Positions 32,684 to 42,414 of a stretch of DNA of 64,000 bases are shown here, piece by piece. Positions within the stretch are counted from its first letter, which is position 1; the number at the start of each line of letters is the position of its first letter. A program made the position numbers and the translations under genes. Below the pieces are notes generated by a model. The model did no database searches and was not told where the DNA came from. It saw nothing but the letters and a program-made list of their open reading frames with translations. The stretch covers positions 4,278,001-4,342,000 of the forward strand of contig CP064999.1 in assembly GCA_016700115.1 (NCBI GenBank), written 5' to 3'. This DNA comes from Sphingobacteriales bacterium (lineage in GTDB: Bacteria; Bacteroidota; Bacteroidia; Chitinophagales; UBA2359).

Positions 32684-34141
32684 TTAATTTTTAAGCCAGT
32701 TTTTCTGTTCGCTATGGATTATTTCAAATTTTATTCCATATTTATAAGACAAATGATTGGCTAACTCTTCTGCGCAAAAAACCGACCGATGTTGCCCGCC
32801 GGTACATCCAAATGCTACGGTCAAAGTATTAAAGTCGCGTTCTAAATATTCTTCTACGGAACGATCTGTTAATTCAAATATATAGCTCAGCCATTCCTCT
32901 GCCTGCGATTGAGCTTTTAAAAAATCAGCAACCGGTTTGTCTAATCCGTTTAAATATTTATAGGCCTCGAGCCTTCCGGGATTTTGAAGCGCCCTGCAGT
33001 CAAAAACAAATCCACCGCCGTGTTCACTTTCAAATTTGGGAATTCCTTTCCGGTAGGAAAAACTGTAAATCATGACCTTTAAAGATGCATTTTCTGCTTT
33101 TTTCTTGTCAACCGGCAACCATTTGGAGCCGGTAATACTTTCTGCAACAGCTAAAATGGAAGGAATTGAAAAGTTTTGATTGAGCCGATTGGCAATTTCT
33201 TTAAAATTGGCTGCTGCCAATGGGATGCTGTTAATAAAATGCTGTTTTCTTTCGTAAAGGCCCCTGAATCCATAGGCCCCCAATAACTGCATACATCTCA
33301 GCAGCACAAACCCATCATAATAATGCCTGAAAAGCGTTGGGTCAAAGTCGGGTAAAATTTTTGATACTTTACCGAGATAATAGTGAAGCAATTCTTCCCT
33401 TAAGTCTTCGGTTAAATTAGAGCGCGCCTGATACAGCAAAGAAGCAAGATCATATTGCAAAGGGCCTTTTCTTCCTCCCTGATAATCTATGAAGTAAACC
33501 CGATTGTTAAATAACATGATATTTCTTGCCTGACAATCGCGGTGCATAAAAAATTGGTTGCCGGCTTGTAGTAAAAATTCGGTAAGGTTGTTAAAATCTT
33601 CTTCTAATGCGTGTTGGTCAAAATCAATTTGAAGGAATTTGAGAAAGTTATACTTAAAATAATTGCAATCCCACATCATAGATTGCTTGTCAAACGCTTC
33701 ACTCGGATAACAAACCGAAAAATCCAGGTCTTTGAACCCCTTTATTTGTAAATCTATCAAGGCATCTAATGTATCGAGGTATGCCTGTTTCATTTCCGGG
33801 GTAAAAGCGCTGTTTCTGTTACGATACGGGTAGATAAAATCGAATAACGTCAAATCGCCCAAATCTTGCTGCAGGTAAATGCTCAGGTCTTTTGATGCAC
33901 CATAAATTTCAGGGACCGGCAATGATTTTTTTCTAAAATGAGCGCTGAGCTCTAAAAATGCTTTGTTTTCTAAAAGGTCTGAATTATAGGCTCCAATGGC
34001 AGTATGGCTATCATTGGCTAAACGAAAGTACCGGCGATAAGAAGCGGAAGGAGGAATAGGTAAAATAATGTTTGGCGCTTTACCACACCAATTTATAAAC
34101 AATTCGGCTAATTGCTTTTCTATCAATGTTTGTTCGGTCAT
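32684..34141 (-). CDS. Aminoglycoside phosphotransferase-like kinase fused to a RapZ C-terminal domain
   Basis: A 485-residue two-domain protein. Residues 1-330 are an APH/AmgK-like kinase with the catalytic loop FMHRDCQARNIMLF and the metal-binding VYFIDYQGGRKGP. Residues 350-485 match the C-terminal domain of the RNase adaptor RapZ: YSFSYRKGIPK, GGGFVFDCRALQNPGR, and the ending VAFGCTGGQHRSVFCAEELA. In enterobacteria RapZ senses glucosamine-6-phosphate and regulates its synthesis; the Bacteroidota fusion may link a sugar kinase to the same sensing domain. The N-terminal ATPase of RapZ is absent. Confidence 0.85.
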   Translation of the reverse strand: MTEQTLIEKQLAELFINWCGKAPNIILPIPPSASYRRYFRLANDSHTAIGAYNSDLLENKAFLELSAHFRKKSLPVPEIYGASKDLSIYLQQDLGDLTLFDFIYPYRNRNSAFTPEMKQAYLDTLDALIDLQIKGFKDLDFSVCYPSEAFDKQSMMWDCNYFKYNFLKFLQIDFDQHALEEDFNNLTEFLLQAGNQFFMHRDCQARNIMLFNNRVYFIDYQGGRKGPLQYDLASLLYQARSNLTEDLREELLHYYLGKVSKILPDFDPTLFRHYYDGFVLLRCMQLLGAYGFRGLYERKQHFINSIPLAAANFKEIANRLNQNFSIPSILAVAESITGSKWLPVDKKKAENASLKVMIYSFSYRKGIPKFESEHGGGFVFDCRALQNPGRLEAYKYLNGLDKPVADFLKAQSQAEEWLSYIFELTDRSVEEYLERDFNTLTVAFGCTGGQHRSVFCAEELANHLSYKYGIKFEIIHSEQKNWLKN

Positions 34142-34220
34142 ATAAAAAGTAGTAAAGTTTCATGTTGCATCAGGTAATACAAATTGCTTGTAAAATTACG
34201 TTATTTGCAACGTTGTTCGA

Positions 34221-34248
34221 TTGTTTTGCTTCAACAACCTTAAATTTG
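34221..34248 (+). promoter_or_regulatory. Probable promoter of the acyltransferase gene
   Basis: TTG at 34221-34223 is followed after 17 bases by TAAATTTG at 34241-34248, close to the Bacteroidota consensus. The start codon of the plsC-like gene lies 53 bases further on. Confidence 0.5.
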
Positions 34249-34301
34249 CAGTTTGATCATTTTGTCTTATAAAAGACAATTCAAAAATTCCAACCTGATT
34301 T

Positions 34302-35078
34302 ATGATTATTTTTCGCATTCTGTACAATATCTGGTCGGTATTCCTTTTTTGTCTGTTAGTTTTGATTGCAATCGTGGTTGCGTTACTGACAGCCCCTTTA
34401 AACGAGAGAGGACGACTACGCTATTTACTCCGTTTTTGTCAGTTTGGCATTAAAACATGGGCTTTTCTGACCGGGGTAAAAATTAATATTATCAACAGTC
34501 ATTTTGTGGATCCCGAAAAGGAGTATGTGTTTGTTGCCAACCATATCGCTAATGGTGATGTGATCATTATGACTGCTGCCATAAAAAATATTTTTACCGC
34601 AATTGGTAAAAAAGAAGTGGAAAACATTCCTTTTATGGGCTACCTGTTTAAAAGAGTATGTGTGTTGGTGGACAGAAAAGACCCTGAAGACCGCAAAAAA
34701 AGCGTGGAAGAAGTAAAAAAAAGGGCAAAACACGGATTGTCTGTAACCTTGTTTCCCGAAGGGACATTTACCGATGAAGCTACCGTGCCGCTTCTCCCCT
34801 TTCATTCCGGTGCTTTCAGAATTGCTGTTGACCTTCAACTTCCTATTGTTCCAATGGTATTGATCAATGTTCGAAGTTTGCTGACCAATAATAAATTGCC
34901 GGTTCATCCGTGTACCATCACCTGTATTTATACAGAGCCGATAGATATTACCGGGTTAACGCACGACGATGTGCCTGAACTCAAGGAAAAAGTTTTTAAA
35001 AGGATTGAACAAATGGTGATTGAACACGAGCCTTTGTTTCAACATTTAAAAACACCTCAGTTAGTTCAACAAGATTAA
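34302..35078 (+). CDS. plsC: 1-acyl-sn-glycerol-3-phosphate acyltransferase (PlsC family)
   Basis: A 258-residue membrane-associated acyltransferase. An N-terminal hydrophobic helix spans residues 5-28. The family's catalytic box NHIANGD (the HX4D form, about residues 80-86) and the substrate box LFPEGTFTDEA (about 151-161) are present. It transfers an acyl chain to lysophosphatidic acid in phospholipid synthesis. Alternative substrates such as ornithine lipids are possible within the family. It is followed after 27 bases by a ChaN-like gene on the same strand. Confidence 0.85.
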   Translation: MIIFRILYNIWSVFLFCLLVLIAIVVALLTAPLNERGRLRYLLRFCQFGIKTWAFLTGVKINIINSHFVDPEKEYVFVANHIANGDVIIMTAAIKNIFTAIGKKEVENIPFMGYLFKRVCVLVDRKDPEDRKKSVEEVKKRAKHGLSVTLFPEGTFTDEATVPLLPFHSGAFRIAVDLQLPIVPMVLINVRSLLTNNKLPVHPCTITCIYTEPIDITGLTHDDVPELKEKVFKRIEQMVIEHEPLFQHLKTPQLVQQD

Positions 35079-35105
35079 TCTATTCATTTCTTTATCACCC
35101 TAATC

Positions 35106-35984
35106 ATGTATCAAACTCCATTCAGACTTTTTACTTTTCTCCTTATTTGTTTGACTATTCCGTTTTTGTCCATGAGCAACAAATCCGCCTATCAGGTATT
35201 TACCGGTAATGGAGACGTATCCTCCTATGAACATTTGCTCAAAGAAGCTATGCGAGCCGATGTGATTTTGTTTGGTGAGCTGCATAATAATCCAATCTGC
35301 CATTGGCTGCAATTAGAGCTTACCCAAGACCTTCACCAAACAAAAGGGGATCTTTTGATTCTTGGGGCTGAAATGTTTGAATCGGACAACCAATTGCTGG
35401 TTGATGAGTATTTGAAAGATATGATCAGCAAAAAAAGCTTTGAGGATGAAGCGAGATTATGGAAAAACTATACAACGGACTACAAGCCATTGCTGGAATT
35501 TGCCAAAACGAACAAGTTGCCATTTGTTGCAACCAATATACCCCGAAGATATGCCTCTGCTGTATTTTCAGGCGGGATGGAAACATTAAACCGGTTAAGT
35601 GCTGAGGCAAAAACCTATATTGCCCCACTTCCAATCGAAATTGATTTAACGCTTCCCGGTTATCAGGCAATGTTGAATATGGGCGGACACGGTGCTGAAA
35701 ACTCGGAAAACATGCCTAAAGCACAAGCGGTTAAAGATGCTACGATGGCTTATTTTATCGGAAAAAAGTGGAATAAGGGTAAACAATTTATTCATTATCA
35801 CGGAACCTATCACTCTAATAATTATGAGGGTATTGTCTGGTATCTGAAAAAGCAAAATCCGGAAATCAAAATACTAACTATTGCGAGTGTTGAGCAAAAC
35901 AATATTCAGCAATTGGAGGAGGATCATCAGAAACTTGCAGATTTCATTCTCTGCATTCCCTCCAATATGACCAAAACTCATTAA
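35106..35984 (+). CDS. ChaN-like lipoprotein family protein (haem-binding, DUF399)
   Basis: A 292-residue exported protein with a signal peptide (LFTFLLICLTIPFLSM). It has the family hallmarks VILFGELHNNPICHW (about residues 53-67), LGAEMFESDNQ, VATNIPRRYA and FIHYHGTYHSNNYEGIVWYL. ChaN homologues bind haem and are linked to iron acquisition. The signal peptide lacks an obvious lipobox cysteine, so it may be periplasmic. It follows the plsC-like gene closely and is probably co-transcribed. Confidence 0.82.
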   Translation: MYQTPFRLFTFLLICLTIPFLSMSNKSAYQVFTGNGDVSSYEHLLKEAMRADVILFGELHNNPICHWLQLELTQDLHQTKGDLLILGAEMFESDNQLLVDEYLKDMISKKSFEDEARLWKNYTTDYKPLLEFAKTNKLPFVATNIPRRYASAVFSGGMETLNRLSAEAKTYIAPLPIEIDLTLPGYQAMLNMGGHGAENSENMPKAQAVKDATMAYFIGKKWNKGKQFIHYHGTYHSNNYEGIVWYLKKQNPEIKILTIASVEQNNIQQLEEDHQKLADFILCIPSNMTKTH

Positions 35985-36014
35985 ACAGAAAAGAAATCCG
36001 CAATTTTTTATTGG

Positions 36015-36956
36015 TCAGATGTACTTTAACTTTCCTTTAAAGTCTTCCAGCTTTTTATATCCTTTTGCTTCCATCAGGATTTGCAATTCCTGAGCAATTC
36101 GCATAAAACAGGAAGTGCCTTCCCGCATAAACTGGGTGCCAATCTGAACGGCAGATGCTCCGCAAAGTATATGTTCAAAAGCATCTTGACCGTTTTTAAT
36201 GCCGCCGCAACCTATGATTTGTATTTGATTTGGCAGTAAGCGGTAAAACTGATGAACATTTGCCAAAGCGGTTGGTTTGACATAATCTCCGCCCAATCCT
36301 CCATAGCCGTTTTTAGGCTTAATTGCAACTGTTTCTGTTTGGGCATCTATCACTAAACCATTTCCGATGCTGTTGATACAGGTTACAAATTTCAGCGGAT
36401 ATGCTTTTAAGATATCCGCCATTTGCTCAAAATGGATGATGTCGAAATAAGGGGGCAGCTTAACTCCTAAAGGCCTTTCTGAAATGGAACAAACTGCGTC
36501 CAGTACTCTTTGAACCTGCTCAAAATCATAGCCTGTTTGTGGTTTTCCGGGAACGTTGGGGCAGGATAGGTTTAGTTCTATAGCATCAATTCCTGTTTCA
36601 TGGCTTAGTTGAGTAATGATGGATACATTTTCCTCAAAACTTAATCCGGAGACTGAAACAAAATAAGGTTTTTTGCTGGATGCTTTGTGTTGTTTTGCGT
36701 AATCCGAATAAAAACGAAAGCCTTCATTGGGCAAACCCATCGAATTGATGCTGCCCAAAATTGTTTCATAATATCGCGGGCTTGGGTTTCCTTCTCTGTA
36801 CTCAGACGTACAGCTTTTTGATAAAACCGCACCGGCATTGCTTCCGGCAATAGCTTTGAGTTCTTCGGCAGTGGTACATCTTGCGCCTGAAGCATTGTAC
36901 AAACAAGTATCCAATTCAATATCCCCAATCAAAGCGGCTAAAGATGGCAGTACCAT
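36015..36956 (-). CDS. pyrD: Dihydroorotate dehydrogenase, class 1A
   Basis: A 313-residue FMN enzyme of pyrimidine synthesis. Class 1A features are a length near 310, the catalytic cysteine in LNLSCPNVPGKPQ (about residues 129-141), INSMGLPNEGF, FVTCINSIGNG, and the phosphate-binding GCGGIKNGQDAFE and GASAVQIGT. This class is cytosolic and uses fumarate as electron acceptor. It is transcribed after the flavin monooxygenase gene with a 17-base gap. Confidence 0.9.
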   Translation of the reverse strand: MVLPSLAALIGDIELDTCLYNASGARCTTAEELKAIAGSNAGAVLSKSCTSEYREGNPSPRYYETILGSINSMGLPNEGFRFYSDYAKQHKASSKKPYFVSVSGLSFEENVSIITQLSHETGIDAIELNLSCPNVPGKPQTGYDFEQVQRVLDAVCSISERPLGVKLPPYFDIIHFEQMADILKAYPLKFVTCINSIGNGLVIDAQTETVAIKPKNGYGGLGGDYVKPTALANVHQFYRLLPNQIQIIGCGGIKNGQDAFEHILCGASAVQIGTQFMREGTSCFMRIAQELQILMEAKGYKKLEDFKGKLKYI

Positions 36957-36973
36957 AACGCTTAAATCTTGTA

Positions 36974-38302
36974 TTAATCAATCCGTTCGTTAATTACCTC
37001 CCCCCATTTTGGAGCTTTTGCCGGAATTTCCCGGTAAAGTTCGTGTAAATGTTCGTGATATTCAACTTCGATGGTATGACGATGGGACTCTGAATATCTT
37101 TTTCTGATTCTTTTCAGGTCTTTTTCTATTTCTTTGTTGATGTTTTCAGGCATTTGATAATTACCTGCTATGTAGTTTGCAACCAATCTGGAGTGAGCAT
37201 CCGATAAAGGCCATATACAACCCATTGGTTGTACTAATCCGATAAAAAATAAGTTTCGAAACTCCGGATGAAAAACCCGTTTATATAATGGCACTTCATT
37301 GGAAGAATAATCTATCAGCTTCTTATCGAAAAAGGGAAACGTAATATTGAAACCGGTAGCGGCAATAATACAATCAAAATCTTCCGCTTTTCCATCTTTA
37401 AAATGCACGGTCAATCCGTCAAAATACTCTATATCCGGACGAGGATGAATTTTTCCATGCCTTAGCATGTACAACAATTCGGAATTGGCAGTAGGATGTG
37501 CTCCTAAAATATTGTGTTTGGGTTTTTGAAGCCCATACATCGTCATATCTCCTACAATTATCCGATGGGTAAATTTTAATAATGGCAATCTTATCCATCT
37601 GGGTATTTTAATAAACCTCGAATGAACAATGTCTGATGGTTTTCCGAACATAAATTTTGGTACTATATAATATCCTCTTCGCATACTGATAGCAGTGAAG
37701 GCAGATACTCTCGAAGTTTCAACCGCAACATCACAGGCAGAATTACCGCCGCCTATTACCAGGACTCTTTTGCCTTTAAAAGCCTGATTGTTTTTAAATT
37801 CGTGAGAATGTAGGAACTGTCCGCTATAATTACCCGGATAAACAGGAATTCGCGGATTCCAGTGATGTCCGTTTGCTACGATCAGAAAGTCGAACAATTC
37901 TTTGCTTCCGTCATGTAAGGTGATTTCCCATTGGCGTTTTTCATTGACCGGCTCTGCTTTAACGACTTCCGTATTAAACTGAATATAGTTGTACACTCCA
38001 AAATGTCGGGCATAACTTCTAAAATACTTCAACAGTTGTTCGTGTGACGGGTAATCGGGATAGTCATCCGGCATTGGAAAATCAATGTATTCAGACAGTT
38101 TTTTAGAACTGATGATATGGGTTGTTTCAAAAACGCTGGAATGACTGACCTGGGGTGAATAAATCCAGTTGCCGCCTATATCCTCGTTTTTTTCATAACA
38201 AACCAAGTTTTTAAACCCAACTTGGAGCAGATTTTTAACCGCAGTAATTCCCGAAGGTCCTGCACCGATTATGCAAATTCTGGAAAGCTGATGTTCAATC
38301 AT
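36974..38302 (-). CDS. Flavin-containing monooxygenase-like protein
   Basis: A 442-residue FAD/NADPH enzyme. An FAD-binding GAGPSGITAVKNLL lies at residues 13-26. The FMO fingerprint YSGQFLHSHEF is near residue 166, and the NADPH-binding VIGGGNSACDVAVE is near 185. The segment IIAATGFN is also typical. These proteins oxygenate nitrogen or sulfur atoms in small molecules; the substrate here is unknown. It sits between a GPH-type transporter and PyrD on the same strand, with short gaps, and may share a transcript with the transporter. Confidence 0.87.
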   Translation of the reverse strand: MIEHQLSRICIIGAGPSGITAVKNLLQVGFKNLVCYEKNEDIGGNWIYSPQVSHSSVFETTHIISSKKLSEYIDFPMPDDYPDYPSHEQLLKYFRSYARHFGVYNYIQFNTEVVKAEPVNEKRQWEITLHDGSKELFDFLIVANGHHWNPRIPVYPGNYSGQFLHSHEFKNNQAFKGKRVLVIGGGNSACDVAVETSRVSAFTAISMRRGYYIVPKFMFGKPSDIVHSRFIKIPRWIRLPLLKFTHRIIVGDMTMYGLQKPKHNILGAHPTANSELLYMLRHGKIHPRPDIEYFDGLTVHFKDGKAEDFDCIIAATGFNITFPFFDKKLIDYSSNEVPLYKRVFHPEFRNLFFIGLVQPMGCIWPLSDAHSRLVANYIAGNYQMPENINKEIEKDLKRIRKRYSESHRHTIEVEYHEHLHELYREIPAKAPKWGEVINERID

Positions 38303-38342
38303 GATTGATAAAATACGGTGTGTTTACTGTTTGTTCAGATTT

Positions 38343-39764
38343 TCAATGTTTACCGTCAATGGATGAAGCATAAGTTTGGCTTCTGTATAACTTTGCCTGG
38401 CGCAGGGTTTCATCTTCATCATACCGGTAAAAAAACAAAGCCCCCAACATACAAAAAAAAGCAGCCACTACTGCCGTTGTTCTGATTCCTGTAGGATTTT
38501 CAATGCTGTTGCCCATCAATAAAAGCGAAGGGAAAATTAAATTTGCCAAAGAAATTCCCATTTTCATCATAAAGGATCGGGCAGCAAAGAATATAGCCGC
38601 CTTTTGCCCCCCGGTTTCAATGGCATCTGCCTCTACCATGTCGGCAACCACGGCGTTTGGTAAAATGCTGAATATGGCAATGGGAATACTTCCAAAGATG
38701 CCCAATAAAACAATCTGGGTTACGGAATGAAAAGGGTATTTCCCCAAAAATGCCAGCATAAAATATAATATGGTAAACCAGGCGAATGAAAGCACCATCA
38801 ATTGTTTTTTACCCCATTTCCGGGCTAATATATTTACCGGCACATAAAAAACGAAACTCAATCCCAACATACCGGTTAAAACCATAGAACTGTACTGAAC
38901 ATCTAACTGAAGTAATACACTGACATAGTAGGCAATGCCCATTTGAATAAAGGTGAGCGCAAGCCAGTACATCAGGTCGGAAACTGCGAAAAATTTGAAA
39001 TTGCGGTTGTTTAACAAAGACCGAATAGCGGCATAAGGTGACTCGTTGGTTGGTTTTGAAACGCAGTATTTTGCTTCATTGACAAAGATTACCGGTATTG
39101 CCATTAAGATGGCCGCTAAAACTGCATAACCGGCAATTACCCATCTGAAAGCTTCGACATGAGAAAGCAGAAAATGCTTTTCTAAAAGATGTTGAAATGT
39201 AAAAACCTGTGTTCCTATGCCATAACCCAAAGCAAAAGTTACAGATAATAAAGAACTTATGGTTAGTCTATCATCCGGTGAATGTCCAAGTTCACTGATT
39301 AAGGCTGAATATGGCACCACGTAAATGGTCATAAACAGATATAAAAACATGACCGTGATAAACAGCCAAACCACGTTAGCACTACTTGTAAAAGGGGTAA
39401 GCGGGATGAAAATCAGGAAAGAAAACAAGGCAAACGGAATAAAACCAAGGAGCATCAACAAACGTCTTTTGCCGAAACGATAGGTTGCCCTGTCTGACCA
39501 GTTTGCAATTAAAGGGTCGGTAATGGCATCGAACAAACGCCCTGAAAATGCGAGCAACCCGATAATTGTGCCGAAACCAAAAACAGCGCCCTGATAGATA
39601 TAGGCTGGAAAAACTGAGGTATTGTTTTCTGTCTGGGGAGGCATATAATAATAGATCAGCAGGTTTGCGATGCCATAGGCCGCTAAAGACCATCCCATTT
39701 GACCTAATGCGTACATCAGCTTGATAAACACCGGGGTTTTAACCTCCGAAATACTTTTGCCCAT
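38343..39764 (-). CDS. MFS transporter of the GPH (MelB-like) sugar:cation symporter family
   Basis: A 473-residue protein with about twelve membrane helices. Family signs are GRLFDAITDPLIANWSDR near residue 80 (conserved Asp pair and DPxxG-type region), FGKRRLLMLLG, and YSALISELGHSPDDRLTISS near 155. GPH members couple sugar or glycoside import to sodium or protons. The substrate cannot be predicted. The gene is immediately upstream of the flavin monooxygenase (40-base gap). Confidence 0.85.
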   Translation of the reverse strand: MGKSISEVKTPVFIKLMYALGQMGWSLAAYGIANLLIYYYMPPQTENNTSVFPAYIYQGAVFGFGTIIGLLAFSGRLFDAITDPLIANWSDRATYRFGKRRLLMLLGFIPFALFSFLIFIPLTPFTSSANVVWLFITVMFLYLFMTIYVVPYSALISELGHSPDDRLTISSLLSVTFALGYGIGTQVFTFQHLLEKHFLLSHVEAFRWVIAGYAVLAAILMAIPVIFVNEAKYCVSKPTNESPYAAIRSLLNNRNFKFFAVSDLMYWLALTFIQMGIAYYVSVLLQLDVQYSSMVLTGMLGLSFVFYVPVNILARKWGKKQLMVLSFAWFTILYFMLAFLGKYPFHSVTQIVLLGIFGSIPIAIFSILPNAVVADMVEADAIETGGQKAAIFFAARSFMMKMGISLANLIFPSLLLMGNSIENPTGIRTTAVVAAFFCMLGALFFYRYDEDETLRQAKLYRSQTYASSIDGKH

Positions 39765-39940
39765 TGCTTTTCGTTAATGCCTTTTTTAACTCTTGCAAAA
39801 GTGCAGCCATTTTTTCATTTTTTTGTTAAGAAAAGTCAAACGGCCAAACATCTTGCCCCCTGTTTTACCAAAAACAAAAAAATTGATGTTAATTTTGCAA
39901 ATTCAAAGCAATATATCCCTACATTGCTCCCATTAGACCC

Positions 39941-41242
39941 ATGATTATGAAACGATTTCCACCCCCTTTTTATATACTTTTTTGGTTTTTGATGAGCCTC
40001 CCCTTTTATCAGGTTAAAGTACAGGCACAGGACGATTTGCTTGTTTCCGATACAGAGATGATGCCTTCAAAAAACCGGTACATCGGCAGTTCTCAGTTTT
40101 TCGACATCAGCGGAGTTTGGGTCAATGAAAACGACCAAACCAGACGGATTGCCAAAATGGAAATTTCCAAAACCATAGTGAATACTTATCGCCTCCAACC
40201 TTTTTTTGCACTTGGAGACAAAGAACTGCCCATTCAGGAAGTGCCACTCGACATTTCTGAACGCGAACTTTTGTATGTTACCAATATTCTTGAGGCAAAA
40301 TGTATGGTATTGCCGATAACGGTGGACAATCAGCAAAAGTTAAAAGTGTATTCTATCATTGTAAATCCCGCTGGTTTGTGGACGGGAATGGCTACTGATG
40401 TGATGGTTCGCCGGAGTGATGTTGCGCCAAAGTCAACCCGCACTAACGATAGTATGAGCCTGGTTAAAAAAGACGGATTTTCTGCTTTGAATGAAATGAA
40501 AGGATATTGGATCAATGAATGGGAAAACAATGTCATCATACCCCGATTTCAACTGATAGACGATGGGAAAAAACTGACCAAGTTGAAATTGTATCGCATG
40601 ATAAATGGTAAAGCCAAAAATATAGGCGAATATAATTTTGCCGGTCAGGACAGCACAGACTATACTCAAGTAGTGGAATGGTGGGAAGGGGAACTCAAAA
40701 ACATCATGCGCCTCCGGCCTTTGCGCTTTGACGGAAACACAGTTGGCATTGATATGGTTATGGAAGAAATATACCGCGAAGGAGCACCTAAAAATATATT
40801 CCGCCAGTTTTTTGTCAAAGACCCCAATGCAGAAAAGAAAGAAGCAGCAGAATTAGTCATTAAATCGCTCGAAGGGGAATGGATTAACCTGAACCCTAAA
40901 AGCCCGACTACGAGGGTTTATATTAACAGCGAAGGTGAAGCGGAAATCTGGGGACGATGTGACAGCAGCCCTGACGGACAATGTCAGATAAGCAAAAAGG
41001 AACTTGCCCCGATGAACGACAATATGGTGGGGTTTACAGCAGAAAGTATGTCGTTTTACCGGACTGTCGAAATAGATATTGACCTTGACATTAACCATTA
41101 CTTTAAAAACGCTTCTCCACAGATATTTACCCTCAGCACCGAAATCGAAGATATAGAAGGAATAAAAATGCCCATCATGCGTACCGAAGTTTTTAAACGA
41201 AAAGGGGCGATTATTCCGCCGGAAGCTATAGGATTAAATTAA
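39941..41242 (+). CDS. Secreted protein with three internal repeats
   Basis: A 433-residue exported protein with a signal peptide (residues 4-29, ending VQAQ). Three repeats of about 110-130 residues start with the same motif: GVWVNENDQ (about residue 60), GYWINEWENN (about 186) and GEWINLNPKS (about 316). Each is beta-rich. I do not recognise the family. The second ATG at 39947 (MKRFPPP) is an equally good start. The next gene, encoding a lipoprotein, begins 12 bases downstream, so the pair is likely an operon. A TAATTTTG -7-like element lies at 39890-39897. Confidence 0.7.
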   Translation: MIMKRFPPPFYILFWFLMSLPFYQVKVQAQDDLLVSDTEMMPSKNRYIGSSQFFDISGVWVNENDQTRRIAKMEISKTIVNTYRLQPFFALGDKELPIQEVPLDISERELLYVTNILEAKCMVLPITVDNQQKLKVYSIIVNPAGLWTGMATDVMVRRSDVAPKSTRTNDSMSLVKKDGFSALNEMKGYWINEWENNVIIPRFQLIDDGKKLTKLKLYRMINGKAKNIGEYNFAGQDSTDYTQVVEWWEGELKNIMRLRPLRFDGNTVGIDMVMEEIYREGAPKNIFRQFFVKDPNAEKKEAAELVIKSLEGEWINLNPKSPTTRVYINSEGEAEIWGRCDSSPDGQCQISKKELAPMNDNMVGFTAESMSFYRTVEIDIDLDINHYFKNASPQIFTLSTEIEDIEGIKMPIMRTEVFKRKGAIIPPEAIGLN

Positions 41243-41254
41243 TCTTTCCGAGCT

Positions 41255-42187
41255 ATGAACCTCAATTGTTTATTATTCCTGCTCCTTTCTTCATGTTTTC
41301 TCCTGTTTTCAGGAGGATGCAAGAAACAGGAAATTGTTGATGTTCCCGACAACCAAAGCCCGTGGTATGATGAAATCCCTACCATCATTGTCAACAATTA
41401 TGTCAATAAGGTTTTTATTGACCTTATCGGGCGGGAACCCACAGACGAAGAATTAGAAACCGAAACTACCCTGCTTCAAAATGCTAAGCTTTCGTTTGCT
41501 TCGCGTGATGCCCTGATAGATAAGTTGCAAAACAGCACCCAGTTCGTTCCGGTTGACAGTACTTACAGGAGGGCTTACTATCGCTGGCTTTATGAACAAT
41601 CTAAATCGCGGTTTATTGAAGGGGCTTCGATTGATGCCATATACGAAGAACTTGGAAACCTGAATTTTGCATTAACGCTTGCCATCGAAGCCGGTGATAC
41701 TACTTCTGCTGAATATCTCGGCGCATTAGAAGGTGTTCAGGACATACATAAACTGATTGCTGCCGACACGCTATTTGAACAAGGCTTTATTGATGTTCTT
41801 GAGTTTACGAGACGCATGTTAGACAATGCGATTTATGACAAAATCAATATGAATTCTTTTAATCTTGTCAATGCGGCTTTTGATGACCTTTACCACCGTT
41901 TTCCGACCATTAACGAGTTTGATGCGGGTTATACAATGGTTGAAAATAACGAGCCGGCAGTCTTATTCGGACATAGCGGAGCCAGCAAAAACACTTTTCT
42001 TTACCTGATGACTCATTCTTCGGAAATGTATGAAGGCATGATTATCTGGGCGTTTCAAACCCTGCTTGCTCGCAGACCCAATACAATGGAAGTTTATGCG
42101 CTGTTGCCGCAGTTTCTTGCAAACAAAAACTTCAAAAACATCCAAAAATCCATCATCCGAACGGATGAATACGGGCATTTTGATTGA
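41255..42187 (+). CDS. Lipoprotein of unknown function
   Basis: A 310-residue protein with a lipoprotein signal (LLLSSCFLLFSGGCKKQ; likely lipidated cysteine at about residue 22). The mature part is helical. The opening NYVNKVFIDLIGREPTDEE resembles the start of planctomycete-type DUF1549 domains, and a similar RRPNTMEVYALLPQF appears near the C-terminus, but no known domain is complete. It is encoded 12 bases after the repeat-containing exported protein and probably works with it at the envelope. Confidence 0.65.
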   Translation: MNLNCLLFLLLSSCFLLFSGGCKKQEIVDVPDNQSPWYDEIPTIIVNNYVNKVFIDLIGREPTDEELETETTLLQNAKLSFASRDALIDKLQNSTQFVPVDSTYRRAYYRWLYEQSKSRFIEGASIDAIYEELGNLNFALTLAIEAGDTTSAEYLGALEGVQDIHKLIAADTLFEQGFIDVLEFTRRMLDNAIYDKINMNSFNLVNAAFDDLYHRFPTINEFDAGYTMVENNEPAVLFGHSGASKNTFLYLMTHSSEMYEGMIIWAFQTLLARRPNTMEVYALLPQFLANKNFKNIQKSIIRTDEYGHFD

Positions 42188-42414
42188 ACAGCTCAGTCTT
42201 TTTATAAGGCGGTTCTATTTACTGCAATGACATCTATGTTTTTTGCTTTTGCTGTTCCTTTTTCCGCAGATGATTCTGATTTTTTTCTTTTGCTGTTTGG
42301 TTATCTCAGATGATGCAGAGATTTTTGCAATTAGCGCTAATTTTTTCTTTTACTCTGATTGGTTTGCCGTAAAGAACACAGTGTTTTTGTAAATGCTGTT
42401 TCAATTATCAATTA

